From NCBI GenBank assembly GCA_023229985.1, contig JALNYF010000002.1, positions 4,650 to 68,649 of the forward strand: DNA of 64,000 bases, in the 5' to 3' direction. The stretch is from Bacteroidales bacterium. GTDB lineage: Bacteria > Bacteroidota > Bacteroidia > Bacteroidales > WCHB1-69. Under the pieces are notes generated by a model. The model saw only the letters and a list, made by a program, of their open reading frames with translations, was not told the DNA's origin and did no database searches. Every line of letters begins with the position of its first letter. The stretch's first letter is position 1. Positions 27,650-36,957 of the stretch are shown here, one piece after another. Position numbers and translations under genes: made by a program.

Positions 27650-28419
27650 TTTTTTGAAGAAGGTAAAGTCAATTCGATATCATCTAAATATAGGGTTGAA
27701 TTTACCTGCCCTTGACAATGTTGCAAGTCACTAAAATCGTAGCCTGCGCTGGCAGAACAGATGATTTCGATATGCGTTGGGGCGGTGGCACTTACGTAGT
27801 TAATGGGTACATTAAATGGGGTCCACACATCAACCGCATTTTTTTCTTTGAGTAATCCGCTTGCTACAACGGTATTATTGCTATAAAGGACAACACTGAT
27901 AGAAGCCGAGTCGCCGGCTACCGGTGTATATTTGTAGAATCCGCTAAAGGCAGTCGGGGAATCTGTATAAGGTTTTTTAATGTTGATACTTCCGCCGGTA
28001 TTAAGGAAATCGTTGATATAATTTGTACTTAATGTTCCCATTGCGCCGGGAATTAATATGGTGAGTTGAGCACTATGCAAAGTGTCGGTTTTCAATTTTA
28101 TGGCATAATTACCGGAGTGAGCGTTTTCATCGCGTATGGCCGTAATAGGTCCGTCAATATGGAGTGCATTCGGAAATGCGTGTAGCGAGTTTAAAGTATA
28201 AAAGGCAGCTGTTTGGTATTCCAAATATTGACCCGCATCGGCAGTTTGGGTTGACCAGCCGGTTTCAAAACCGCCGTCAGGAATTTGGGAAAAAGTCGAA
28301 TCAACCGGATTAGGGGTGTTGGGATTTATTGGAGGTTCCGGATCGTCAGGGTCACATGAAGTGAAAGTAAACACGGTAGTTATAGCCAAAGCTATCCATA
28401 AAATTTTGTTTGTTTTCAT
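27646..28419 (-). CDS. PCMD-domain surface lipoprotein
   Basis: 257 aa from ATG 28419, which gives the lipoprotein signal MKTNKILWIALAITTVFTFTSC (Cys22). The longer frame to 28452 overlaps the upstream receptor gene and would bury the signal peptide, so I reject it. The body fits the putative carbohydrate metabolism domain (PCMD): HSGNYAIKLKTDT, then FSGFYKYTPVAGDSASISVV, VWTPFNVPINYVS, THIEIICSASAG and NSTLYLDDIELTL. The proline-rich DPDDPEPPINPNTPNPVD linker follows the lipid anchor. It probably binds a ligand on the cell surface together with the TonB receptor 20 bp upstream. Confidence 0.8.
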   Translation of the reverse strand: MKTNKILWIALAITTVFTFTSCDPDDPEPPINPNTPNPVDSTFSQIPDGGFETGWSTQTADAGQYLEYQTAAFYTLNSLHAFPNALHIDGPITAIRDENAHSGNYAIKLKTDTLHSAQLTILIPGAMGTLSTNYINDFLNTGGSINIKKPYTDSPTAFSGFYKYTPVAGDSASISVVLYSNNTVVASGLLKEKNAVDVWTPFNVPINYVSATAPTHIEIICSASAGYDFSDLQHCQGQVNSTLYLDDIELTLPSSKK

Positions 28420-28439
28420 CTTTATATTGTTTTTAAGTG

Positions 28440-30881
28440 TTAAATGTCGCACGAAAGCTGCACATTAAAGGTGCGTGGGGCTTCCAAATACATAGGGCGA
28501 AGCGTATATTCTTTATTCAAAATATTTTTAACGATAAATGAAATCTTGATATCTTCCATCAGAGAATAGGTAATACCTGCGTCAAAAGTGATGGCACCTT
28601 TTTTATTATTTTGCACGTAATTGTAGTAGCCTTTGAAGGGGAGGTCACCCATTTGAGCGACGAGTGCCGCGGTTGCCGGTGTTAAGTTGGGATTCAAGGC
28701 ATCGCAATCGTAGAACAATTTATCCACATTTTTCATAGAGCTGTAATAGGCGGCTGCGAGGTTGATGGCTATTTTTTTGAAAAATTCGATGCAGATATCC
28801 ACTTTTGCCATGTGTTGAATTCTGTATTTTAAGACATTGGAAGTGGTGTCGGTGGAGGAGCTGAGGAAAGTATATTCAGTGCCCGCATTATTATAATAGA
28901 CTTCCTTTCTATTTTTGGTAACGGGCAAACTATAAGTATAACTTGCCATCACGCGGAGAAATACTTTGGAAGAGACATTTCCTTCGCCCATAACGGAGAA
29001 GTCAATACCGGAAATTGTCGCCGGGCCGGTGTTTAAGAATCTGAATCCCAAGTCTTTGGTGAAAAGTCCGGTAGTGCCCCATGTTCCCATGGCAAATTCA
29101 ATGTAGTTATTATATCTTTGGTAATAAGCTGCCAAATCGATAAGACCCTTAAACTCGCCAAATTTAAAAGGTTGAGCTACAGCGGCTTCTAAGTTCCAAC
29201 TCGTTTCGGAAACCAAGTTGGGATTGGGGTAAAAGCCGTAGTTCCCAATGGAAATGGCGATGAATTTTTCCCCGATGCTCGGATAGCGGTAACCTTGTCC
29301 CCAAGAGGCACGGAATGCGGTATGGCTGGAAGGTATTTGAAAGTTGATGCCGGCACGGAAAATGGGTTTTTGCTCAAATTCTTTTCCTAATGTATAGCAT
29401 TCCCAGCGACCGCCGACCACGAGGCTTAAGTTTTCCTTTTTTAAAAATTTCTTTTCTAATTGAACATAAGTAGCGAAGTTATTGGAGGTCATTTTGGCAG
29501 CTTCGTTAGAGGTGTTATCGCCATTGAAAACACGTCCGTAAGATTCTGCGTAGATGTTCATAATGCCGGCGATTAATTTCAGTTTAATTTTATTAAACGG
29601 TTTTGTATATTGATATTCGTCAAAAACCAAAATGGAAGAGGCATCTTGTGCGCCGGTGGCTTCTTTATTATTACTATATGTAACACGGTTTCGCAAAGCG
29701 TGCGATGAACCATCGGGAGCCAAGTAGGAAATACAGGGATCTACATAAAAAGTGGCATCTTTGAATTTCGATAAAGAACCGTTGTAGGTTCGGTACATGT
29801 TCGTGTCGGAATCATACCAGAAAAAAGATTGGGCATTTTCGGAATACATAAAATTTCCGTTGAGGGAGGCAACCAAACCTTTTATTTTTTTTGGGCGATA
29901 GCGTGTTCCGAAATTTATACGTCCCCGCGTTTCATATTTTCCTTCGTTACTTTTACCTTTTGCCACACTATATTCCGGACCGATGTAACTTTGGTCATCA
30001 AAGAATTCGCCACCAATAATCAAATCGAAATTCTTTTTAATGATGCGGGAATGGAGAAATGAGGCTCCCCATTTAACGGGAGATATTTTATCCCAACTTT
30101 TTTTATAACGATCTTTTGGGGAAGAGTAAATTCCGCCGTGGATAACAACTTTTGTTTTAGGCTTTAAGGATGGATAGGCTGAAAGAACATTGATGGCACC
30201 CGTTAATGCGGATGACCCATAAACGACCGAAGCAGCGCCTTTGATCACTTCAATATGGTCAACATCTTCCATCGGAATAAAATTCCACATTGGGCGACCG
30301 GCATCCGGACGCAGCAACGGTATGTCATCTAACAAAATCAAAACCCGACTGCCCATTCCTGAACTAAATCCGCTGCCACCACGAATCTGTGGCTCGTTAT
30401 CAACTACCGCTACACCGCCCAGCTTGGTTACCATTTCATTTGCCCCCGATATATTCAAATTGTCAAATGACTTTGTTTCAATGCTAATGATGGAAACTGT
30501 TGAGGTGGCGGGGTCAGTATTAAAATCTTTGGCGGTTACCTGTGTAGCGTCCAATTGGTGAATCTCACAGTTTAACTCTATTTTTAATTTCACTACCCGT
30601 TGTTTAGCGGAAAAGATAATGGTGCGTTTATAGCTCTGATACAATGAACGAAAAAATTCTAACTCACAAGTATCTCCTCGTAAATAAAGCTCAAAATTTC
30701 CATTCTCATCTGACATTAACGGCTCTTTTAAACAATTGGAAATAATTCGGGTATAGGGCAGAGGGGTGCCATCTCCCGCATCTACAATACTTCCAATAAT
30801 TTTATTATTCTGCGCTGCTATACTCATACTATTGATTATCAATATTGCAAGCGTTATAATTATAAGTAGTCTATTTTTCAT
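28440..30881 (-). CDS. TonB-dependent outer membrane receptor
   Basis: 813 aa. Signal peptide, an N-terminal carboxypeptidase-regulatory-like domain (NKIIGSIVDAGDGTPLPYTR, about 25-110), a plug domain (VVDNEPQIRGGSGFSSGMGS, LLDDIPLLRPDAGRP and DHIEVIKGAASVVYGSSALT) and a 22-stranded barrel ending NVQLSCDI. It imports a ligand across the outer membrane using TonB energy. The barrel resembles the BtuB/FepA-like class rather than SusC, since no SusD follows; a PCMD lipoprotein and hutI are co-transcribed instead. The ligand is unknown. Confidence 0.92.
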   Translation of the reverse strand: MKNRLLIIITLAILIINSMSIAAQNNKIIGSIVDAGDGTPLPYTRIISNCLKEPLMSDENGNFELYLRGDTCELEFFRSLYQSYKRTIIFSAKQRVVKLKIELNCEIHQLDATQVTAKDFNTDPATSTVSIISIETKSFDNLNISGANEMVTKLGGVAVVDNEPQIRGGSGFSSGMGSRVLILLDDIPLLRPDAGRPMWNFIPMEDVDHIEVIKGAASVVYGSSALTGAINVLSAYPSLKPKTKVVIHGGIYSSPKDRYKKSWDKISPVKWGASFLHSRIIKKNFDLIIGGEFFDDQSYIGPEYSVAKGKSNEGKYETRGRINFGTRYRPKKIKGLVASLNGNFMYSENAQSFFWYDSDTNMYRTYNGSLSKFKDATFYVDPCISYLAPDGSSHALRNRVTYSNNKEATGAQDASSILVFDEYQYTKPFNKIKLKLIAGIMNIYAESYGRVFNGDNTSNEAAKMTSNNFATYVQLEKKFLKKENLSLVVGGRWECYTLGKEFEQKPIFRAGINFQIPSSHTAFRASWGQGYRYPSIGEKFIAISIGNYGFYPNPNLVSETSWNLEAAVAQPFKFGEFKGLIDLAAYYQRYNNYIEFAMGTWGTTGLFTKDLGFRFLNTGPATISGIDFSVMGEGNVSSKVFLRVMASYTYSLPVTKNRKEVYYNNAGTEYTFLSSSTDTTSNVLKYRIQHMAKVDICIEFFKKIAINLAAAYYSSMKNVDKLFYDCDALNPNLTPATAALVAQMGDLPFKGYYNYVQNNKKGAITFDAGITYSLMEDIKISFIVKNILNKEYTLRPMYLEAPRTFNVQLSCDI

Positions 30882-30914
30882 TCTTATTTTTCTTTATCTC
30901 TCAAATTGAGCCGG

Positions 30915-30922
30915 CAAAAATA
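30915..30922 (-). promoter_or_regulatory. -7 promoter motif for TonB receptor
   Basis: TATTTTTG on the minus strand, followed by CCGGCTCAAT, lies 33 bp upstream of the receptor start codon. Confidence 0.6.
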
Positions 30923-31149
30923 CAGTTTTTTTATTAGATAGAGACAATTTAATGATGAAAATATATAAACTATTGATTTTTACTAAAATAAAAATACTAA
31001 TAAACGTTAATCTAGGTGAAAAAATGATATGTTGCATCTAAAAATATGAATCATAAAAATGAATTTCTGCCACGTTTCATTTATGATTTGAACAAAGAAA
31101 TAAATTTTTTATAAAAAGTAAAATACATTATTTGCAACAAAAAAAGTTA

Positions 31150-31157
31150 TACCTTTG
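31150..31157 (+). promoter_or_regulatory. -7 promoter motif for kbl
   Basis: TACCTTTG, with a TTTG at 31131-31134 upstream. The leader to the ATG at 31277 is about 115 nt and begins with ATTGGAGG (31166-31173), an octamer also found just after the CoA-transferase promoter. Confidence 0.6.
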
Positions 31158-31276
31158 CGGGCAAATATTGGAGGAAAGATAAGACAGGAAATAGGGTAGG
31201 GTTGGTTTTGTAAACAGTTAATCTTTAATGATATACAGAAAATAAACAATTAATTATCCATAAAAATATTAAACGT

Positions 31277-32467
31277 ATGTATCAAAAATTTCAAGCATTT
31301 CTGCAAAACGAGCTGAAAGAAATCGAAAATGCAGGATTGTATAAGAATGAAAGAATCATCGTTTCACCGCAAGGCGGCGAAATTACATTAAAGAATGGCA
31401 CAAAAGCCTTAAATTTCTGTGCTAACAATTACTTGGGTTTAGCCAACAATCCGCGCTTGATAGCGGCGGCAAAAGAGGCATTGGACACGCATGGCTACGG
31501 AATGGCTTCCGTTCGTTTTATTTGCGGTTGTTCTGACCTTCACAAAGAATTAGAAAAGAAAATTGCCGAATTTTTTGGAACGGAAGACACCATTTTATAT
31601 GCTGCCTGCTTCGATGCCAACGGCGGTGTTTTTGAACCTCTTTTGAGCGAAAATGATGCCATCATCTCCGATTCTTTGAATCACGCTTCTATCATTGATG
31701 GTGTAAGACTTTGTAAAGCAGTACGTTATCGCTACGCTAACGCCGATATGGCAGATTTGGAAAAGCAACTTCAAGCCGCACAAGCGCAACGCTTCCGCTT
31801 AGTAGTTACCGATGGCGTTTTCTCTATGGACGGTAATGTTGCTCCTTTGGACAAAATCGTTGAATTGGCAACTAAATATGACGCTATGGTAATGGTGGAC
31901 GAATCTCACTCCGCCGGCGTGGTTGGGAAAACTGGTCGCGGCGTTACCGAACAATTTAACCTTAGAGGCAAGGTGGAAATCCTTACCGGCACGCTCGGCA
32001 AGGCTTTTGGAGGTGCTATTGGCGGTTTTACTACCGGTAAAAAAGAAATTATCGACATGCTTCGCCAACGCTCCCGTCCCTATTTATTCTCCAATTCCAT
32101 TCCTCCAATGGTAGCCGCTGCCGGTTGCAAAATGGTGGAATTAATGTCGGAAACGAACGAATTGCAAGACAGACTTCACGAAAATACAGCTTATTTTGTT
32201 CAAAAAATGACAGCTGCCGGCTTTGACATCAAACCAACCCAATCTGCCATCTGCGCCGTTATGCTTTATGATGCCAAATTATCACAGACCATGGCTGCCA
32301 AATTACAAGATGAAGGTATCTTCGTAACCGGTTTCTACTACCCTGTTGTCCCGAAAGACTTGGCTCGTATCCGTGTCCAAATTTCCGCAGCTCACAGTCG
32401 TGAACATTTAGATAAATGTATTGCTGCTTTTACAAAAGTAGGTAAAGAATTATCAATTATTAAATAA
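31277..32467 (+). CDS. kbl: 2-amino-3-ketobutyrate CoA ligase
   Basis: 396 aa, alpha-oxoamine synthase family (PLP-dependent). LNFCANNYLGLANNPRL, GYGMASVRFICGCSDLHKEL, DSLNHASIIDGVRLCKA, MVDESHSAGVVGKTGRG and GTLGKAFGGAIGGFTTG (PLP lysine) identify Kbl. It splits 2-amino-3-ketobutyrate with CoA to glycine and acetyl-CoA in threonine breakdown. Threonine dehydrogenase is not in the window. It is followed after 16 bp by korA, so acetyl-CoA producing and oxidising enzymes may be co-expressed. Confidence 0.93.
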   Translation: MYQKFQAFLQNELKEIENAGLYKNERIIVSPQGGEITLKNGTKALNFCANNYLGLANNPRLIAAAKEALDTHGYGMASVRFICGCSDLHKELEKKIAEFFGTEDTILYAACFDANGGVFEPLLSENDAIISDSLNHASIIDGVRLCKAVRYRYANADMADLEKQLQAAQAQRFRLVVTDGVFSMDGNVAPLDKIVELATKYDAMVMVDESHSAGVVGKTGRGVTEQFNLRGKVEILTGTLGKAFGGAIGGFTTGKKEIIDMLRQRSRPYLFSNSIPPMVAAAGCKMVELMSETNELQDRLHENTAYFVQKMTAAGFDIKPTQSAICAVMLYDAKLSQTMAAKLQDEGIFVTGFYYPVVPKDLARIRVQISAAHSREHLDKCIAAFTKVGKELSIIK

Positions 32468-32483
32468 AAGTATAGTAGTTAAT

Positions 32484-34319
32484 ATGTCAACAAAAAAACA
32501 AATCATTGAAAGAGAAAGCGTTGTCGTTAAGTTCGTCGGTGATTCCGGTGATGGCATGCAGCTTTCAGGAACTTTGTTCTCTGATACGGCAGCATTAGCA
32601 GGTAACGATATAGCCACATTCCCCGATTTTCCGGCTGAAATCCGCGCACCTCACAATACCGTAGCCGGCGTATCCGGTTATCAAGTCCATATCGGCAAAG
32701 AAACCCGAATTATCGGAGATAAATGCGACGTTTTAGTTGCAATGAACCCCGCTTCCCTCAAAGCTAATTTGAAATGGGTGAAAATGGGCGGTACCATCTT
32801 AACCGATGTCGATGCTTATGATGCAATTGCTTTGGAAAAAGCAGGCTACACCACCAATCCATTGGAAGACGGCTCGTTGAGCTCATACTTCGTCGTTTCT
32901 CCCAACATCACAACCATGGCAAAAGAAACCGCCATGCAGTTGGGAATGGATATGAAAGATGCCGCCAGAACTAAAAATATGTTTTGCTTGGGTATGATAT
33001 ACTACATCTTCAGCTTCGATCTTGGAACCCCGTTCAAATTATTGGATAAACGTTTCAAAACAAAAAAAGAAGTTGCCGAAATCAATAAAAAAGTAATGGA
33101 AAAAGGATTCAACTTTGCGGAAACGTTGGAAGTTTTTGAATCGATTTACCATGTTACTACCGTGGAACTCCCCAAAGGAAGATACCGCAATATTACCGGT
33201 AACATCGCTACGGCGTGGGGACTTTTGGCTGCAGCCGAACGCTCCGGACGCAAATTGTTCCTGGGTTCTTATCCTATCACGCCGGCTACCGACATTTTGA
33301 TTGAATTGGCAAAACATAAATCATTGGGAGCTAAGGTTTTCCAAGCAGAAGACGAAATTGCTGGCATCTGTTCTACCATTGGTGCCTCTTTCGCCGGCGC
33401 ATTGGCATGTACCTCCACTTCCGGTCCCGGTCTCTCACTCAAAACCGAAGCCCTTGGATTAGCCGTCATCACCGAATTGCCCATTGTTGTGGTTGATGTA
33501 CAACGCGGCGGTCCTTCTACCGGTCTTCCTACCAAATCGGAACAATCAGACTTAAATATGGCATTGTTTGGAAGAAACGGCGAAGCCCCATGTATTGTTG
33601 TTGCTGCCTCTTCTCCGAGCGACTGCTTCTATCAGGCATTCAACGCCGCTAAGTTGGCAATGGAAACTATGACACCATGTATCTTATTGACAGACGGTTA
33701 TATCGGACAAGGAAGCGAACTTTTCCGTATTCCTAAAGTTGCCGATTTGCCGGAAATCCACCCACCGTTGGCGAAACCTAACGACCCCGACTACAAACCT
33801 TATCGTCGTAATCCCGAAACCTTGGTTCGCCAATGGGCAATTCCCGGAACAGAAGGTTTGAGACACCGTATTGGCGGTTTGGAAAAATCGGACTTGGACG
33901 GTAGCGTTTCTACTGACCCGTTGAACCACGCGAAAATGGTCAACAACAGACGCGATAAAGTACAACGTTTGGCAACGCGTGTTCCTCAACAAGAAGTCTT
34001 TGGCGAAGAGAGCGGCGAAATCTTAGTTGTTAGTTGGGGCGGTACCAAAGGACAAGTGCAAACCGCAGTGAAAGAAATGCGCGAAAAAGGACAAAAAATC
34101 AGCCATACGCACTTTACCAATATTATGCCTATGCCAAGTAATACAGAAGAAGTCTTGAAAAAATTCAAGAAGATTTTAGTATGCGAACTCAATACCGGTC
34201 AATTTGTCAATTATTTGCGAATGACCTATCCGCACTTGCAATTCCAACAATATAATAAGGTTCAGGGATTGCCTTTTACAGTCGAAGAATTGAAACAAGC
34301 CATTCATAACATTCAATAA
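32484..34319 (+). CDS. korA: 2-oxoacid:ferredoxin oxidoreductase, alpha (gamma-alpha fused) subunit
   Basis: 611 aa. The N-terminal approximately 190 residues are the gamma domain (VVKFVGDSGDGMQLSGTLFS, FPDFPAEIRAPHNTVAGVSGYQ), fused to the alpha domain from about residue 240 (NIATAWGLLAAAERSG, GSYPITPATDILIELAKH, STSGPGLSLKTEALGLA, DVQRGGPSTGLPTKSEQSD). With KorB it oxidises a 2-oxoacid such as 2-oxoglutarate to the acyl-CoA while reducing ferredoxin, typical of anaerobes. The exact oxoacid is not certain. It lies between kbl and korB in one operon. Confidence 0.92.
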   Translation: MSTKKQIIERESVVVKFVGDSGDGMQLSGTLFSDTAALAGNDIATFPDFPAEIRAPHNTVAGVSGYQVHIGKETRIIGDKCDVLVAMNPASLKANLKWVKMGGTILTDVDAYDAIALEKAGYTTNPLEDGSLSSYFVVSPNITTMAKETAMQLGMDMKDAARTKNMFCLGMIYYIFSFDLGTPFKLLDKRFKTKKEVAEINKKVMEKGFNFAETLEVFESIYHVTTVELPKGRYRNITGNIATAWGLLAAAERSGRKLFLGSYPITPATDILIELAKHKSLGAKVFQAEDEIAGICSTIGASFAGALACTSTSGPGLSLKTEALGLAVITELPIVVVDVQRGGPSTGLPTKSEQSDLNMALFGRNGEAPCIVVAASSPSDCFYQAFNAAKLAMETMTPCILLTDGYIGQGSELFRIPKVADLPEIHPPLAKPNDPDYKPYRRNPETLVRQWAIPGTEGLRHRIGGLEKSDLDGSVSTDPLNHAKMVNNRRDKVQRLATRVPQQEVFGEESGEILVVSWGGTKGQVQTAVKEMREKGQKISHTHFTNIMPMPSNTEEVLKKFKKILVCELNTGQFVNYLRMTYPHLQFQQYNKVQGLPFTVEELKQAIHNIQ

Positions 34320-34320
34320 C

Positions 34321-34326
34321 AGGAGG
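34321..34326 (+). promoter_or_regulatory. strong Shine-Dalgarno site of korB
   Basis: AGGAGG lies 7 bases before the korB ATG. Bacteroidota genes rarely use strong Shine-Dalgarno sites, and this is the clearest one I noticed in the window. Confidence 0.7.
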
Positions 34327-34333
34327 AAATACA

Positions 34334-35368
34334 ATGAGTTACAAAACAATAGAAAGAACAACAGAACAATTGACAAAAGAAGATTTTGCCAGTGACCAAA
34401 TGGTGAAATGGTGCCCGGGCTGCGGAAATCATGCTATCTTGGCTGCCGTTGAAAACGTATTTCCACAAATCGGCTACAAAAAGGAAAACTTTTGCGTAGT
34501 GTCCGGTATCGGCTGCTCCTCACGTTTCCCGTATTATATGAATACGTACGGATTTCATAGTATCCACGGTAGAGCCAATGCCATCGCAACCGGCGTGCGC
34601 CTCTTCAACCGCGGGCTGAGCGTTTGGGTACCCACCGGCGACGGCGATTCACTTGCTATCGGCGGAAACCACTTTATCCACGTGATCCGCAGAAATATTG
34701 ACCTCAACATCATGCTCTTCAATAACGAAATTTATGGTTTAACGAAAGGTCAGTATTCCCCGACTTCCCCTATGGGTAAAATTACCAAATCTTCCCCGCA
34801 AGGAACCATTGAACACCCTTTCACAGTCGGTGAACTCGTTTTGGGCGCACAAGGTACTTTCTTCGCAAGAGTAATTGATAACAAACCTCAGTTTATCAGT
34901 CAGGTGATGCTGGAAGCCGCTAAACACGACGGCACTTCCATCGTTGAGATTCTTCAAAACTGTGTTATCTTTAACAACGGCGCACACAAATATATTACCG
35001 ATAAAGAAGTACGCGATAACAACCAACTTTACTTGGAAGACGGCAAACCGATGCTTTTCGGAAAAGATAAGGAAAAAGGAATCATCCTTGGAAACAACGG
35101 ATTACAAGTGGTGAAATTGGGTGAAAATGGAATTACTGAGAAAGATATTCTCGTTCACGACATGAAAAGCCAAAATCCGGGAATCCACTTGATGTTGGCA
35201 AAGATGAAACCCCCTTACTTCCCCATTGCCTTGGGCGTAATTCGCTCGGTAGAGTCTCCTACTTATGACCAGTTATTGGATGAACAAATCAAAACCGCTC
35301 AGGAAAATCCGGCAACCGTAAAATGCGTTGACGACTTGCTGAATAGCGGCGACACTTGGGAAATCTAA
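34334..35368 (+). CDS. korB: 2-oxoacid:ferredoxin oxidoreductase, beta subunit
   Basis: 344 aa. Thiamine-diphosphate-binding subunit: VKWCPGCGNHAILAAVE and VVSGIGCSSRFPYYMNTYG hold the cluster-binding cysteines, and VWVPTGDGDSLAIGGNHFIH with NNEIYGLTKGQYSPTS forms the ThDP/Mg site. Works with KorA. Lies 14 bp after korA and is followed by a hairpin terminator. Confidence 0.94.
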   Translation: MSYKTIERTTEQLTKEDFASDQMVKWCPGCGNHAILAAVENVFPQIGYKKENFCVVSGIGCSSRFPYYMNTYGFHSIHGRANAIATGVRLFNRGLSVWVPTGDGDSLAIGGNHFIHVIRRNIDLNIMLFNNEIYGLTKGQYSPTSPMGKITKSSPQGTIEHPFTVGELVLGAQGTFFARVIDNKPQFISQVMLEAAKHDGTSIVEILQNCVIFNNGAHKYITDKEVRDNNQLYLEDGKPMLFGKDKEKGIILGNNGLQVVKLGENGITEKDILVHDMKSQNPGIHLMLAKMKPPYFPIALGVIRSVESPTYDQLLDEQIKTAQENPATVKCVDDLLNSGDTWEI

Positions 35369-35394
35369 TTGTGGATATATATTATCTTATCAAT

Positions 35395-35425
35395 AAGCGT
35401 ATCATTGTTTTGGTACGCTTTTTTT
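35395..35425 (+). terminator. terminator after korAB
   Basis: Stem AAGCGTATC / GGTACGCTT (one G-T pair) with an 8-nt loop, followed by five further T. It lies between korB and the convergent DUF4301 gene. Confidence 0.85.
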
Positions 35426-35451
35426 GATTTTTATAACGTCTAAAATGCAAG

Positions 35452-36948
35452 TTATTTTGCTTCTAAATCGTAAATAGTTTTTATCGGGTGAAATGTGCTG
35501 AGGGGGACTTCTACAAAGATGGTGATCCATTTTGCCATGGCACCGTTCCACAAGCCGGGAAGCTCCATCGCACGCAAAGTTTGTCCTTCAAAAGATTTTG
35601 AAGAAATAAAGCCGGTATGTTCATCAACAAATTCGTCCAAATTGAAATAGTCGCCGTTGTATTGGCGAAAACTGCATACCAAATCTACCGGATTAAAATG
35701 TGTAGATTGTTGAAAAACAGATTTTTGTGATTCATCGGCTAAATTAATTTGTGCAGATTCGATGATTTGCCAGCTTATTTCGCCATTTTCGTTTTTTACT
35801 AAAAAAGGTCCGCCGCCCGGTTCGCCTTCATTTTTTACCATTCCGCAAACCCGTATCGGACGATTAAGGTATTGTAATAAAATGGCTTGCGTTTCTTGCT
35901 TGTGTGGAAACGATAATTGTAGCTCATTTTCTGCAAAATACTTTATTTCAGTAAGTTGCTCATTTGATATCTCTTCGTGTGACGAGAGAAGTTCCACGTA
36001 TTGAAACAACTGTTTTTGGAGCGTTAATAGGTGTGCAGCCAGTATTTTTTTATAAGAAATCGTATCTTCTAACTCGTCTTCATAGCGTACATTATCAATA
36101 TTTTTGATGAAGATGAGGTCGGCTTTTATCTTTGCGAGGTTTTCAATCAGTGCACCGTGACCGGCGGGGCGGAAAATGAGATTTCCCTCCGTATCGCGAA
36201 ATGGCTGATTATCAGTGGTGGCGGCTAACGTGTCGCCGGAACTCAGCTGCTGCGAAAAGGTGACATCATATTTTACATGAAAGCGTTCTTCGTAATGTTC
36301 CCTAATTTTTTGTAATAATTCCCGAAAATAGGGTTCGTGTTGTTCCGAAATGGTAAAATGGATATGGCAGATTCCGTCGCTGCCTTGGGCATACATTGCC
36401 CCTTCAACCAAATGCTCTTCAAAAGGGGTACGCAAACCGTGCGCATAGCGATGAAATGCCAATAGAGCTTTAGGTAAAAATGTGTAATTCAATCCTTTAT
36501 CATATAACAGTGTTCCTAAAATGAGGGGGTAGTTGTTCTGTTCGATTTCATCTGACAAGTTGTAACCCAAATTTTGCATGGCAGTTTCCAACTCGTCATA
36601 AAGGGCGTATTGACGGAGAGAGTGAATAAAAACAGTAGCTTTTTTTTGTGAAGCGGCATCCGTTGCAGTATGCAAATTCACAAGGTCTTTGAACATACGG
36701 GACGCTGCACCCGATGCAGGGACAAACTTGCATATGGTCTTTCCCGCGATTAATTGGTCGTATTGATCTAATAATGAACGTTTTTTCTCTTCAGTAAAAC
36801 GAATGATTCCGTCCCCAACGGTGGCTGCTTTTTGCAAATTTGCAAAGTCAAATCCGGTATGAAAGTACTGAAATTGTGACTTTACCTTGTCAGGGTCATT
36901 TCCTCGTTTTTGCATATAAACAAGGTCTTTTTCAGTGAATTGAATCAT
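35452..36948 (-). CDS. DUF4301 protein, possible nucleotidyltransferase
   Basis: 498 aa, matches the Bacteroidota DUF4301 family. Visible motifs resemble UDP-sugar pyrophosphorylases: a glycine-rich loop with Arg in FVPASGAASRM (75-85), PKALLAFHRY (159-168) with TPFEEHLVEGA (174-184), RPAGHGALIENL (260-271) and IFIKNIDNVRY (279-289, like the NVDN motif). I therefore infer an NTP:sugar-phosphate transferase, but the family is formally of unknown function. It is the last gene of the eight-gene minus run, 9 bp after a MurU-like nucleotidyltransferase. The C-terminal approximately 200 residues contain PIRVCGMVKNEGEPGGGPF and a FNPVDLVCSFRQYNGDYFNL region. Confidence 0.75.
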   Translation of the reverse strand: MIQFTEKDLVYMQKRGNDPDKVKSQFQYFHTGFDFANLQKAATVGDGIIRFTEEKKRSLLDQYDQLIAGKTICKFVPASGAASRMFKDLVNLHTATDAASQKKATVFIHSLRQYALYDELETAMQNLGYNLSDEIEQNNYPLILGTLLYDKGLNYTFLPKALLAFHRYAHGLRTPFEEHLVEGAMYAQGSDGICHIHFTISEQHEPYFRELLQKIREHYEERFHVKYDVTFSQQLSSGDTLAATTDNQPFRDTEGNLIFRPAGHGALIENLAKIKADLIFIKNIDNVRYEDELEDTISYKKILAAHLLTLQKQLFQYVELLSSHEEISNEQLTEIKYFAENELQLSFPHKQETQAILLQYLNRPIRVCGMVKNEGEPGGGPFLVKNENGEISWQIIESAQINLADESQKSVFQQSTHFNPVDLVCSFRQYNGDYFNLDEFVDEHTGFISSKSFEGQTLRAMELPGLWNGAMAKWITIFVEVPLSTFHPIKTIYDLEAK

Positions 36949-36957
36949 AATGGCAAT

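Larger units (their letters stand above)
30882..31276. other. intergenic, divergent promoters
   Basis: 395 bp of AT-rich sequence between the divergent TonB receptor and kbl genes. It carries a minus-strand promoter motif (30915-30922) and a plus-strand one (31150-31157). No gene is seen. Confidence 0.6.

Noticed and set aside
28420..28452. N-terminal extension of the PCMD lipoprotein
   Set aside because: It overlaps the receptor gene and hides the lipoprotein signal; ATG 28419 is better.
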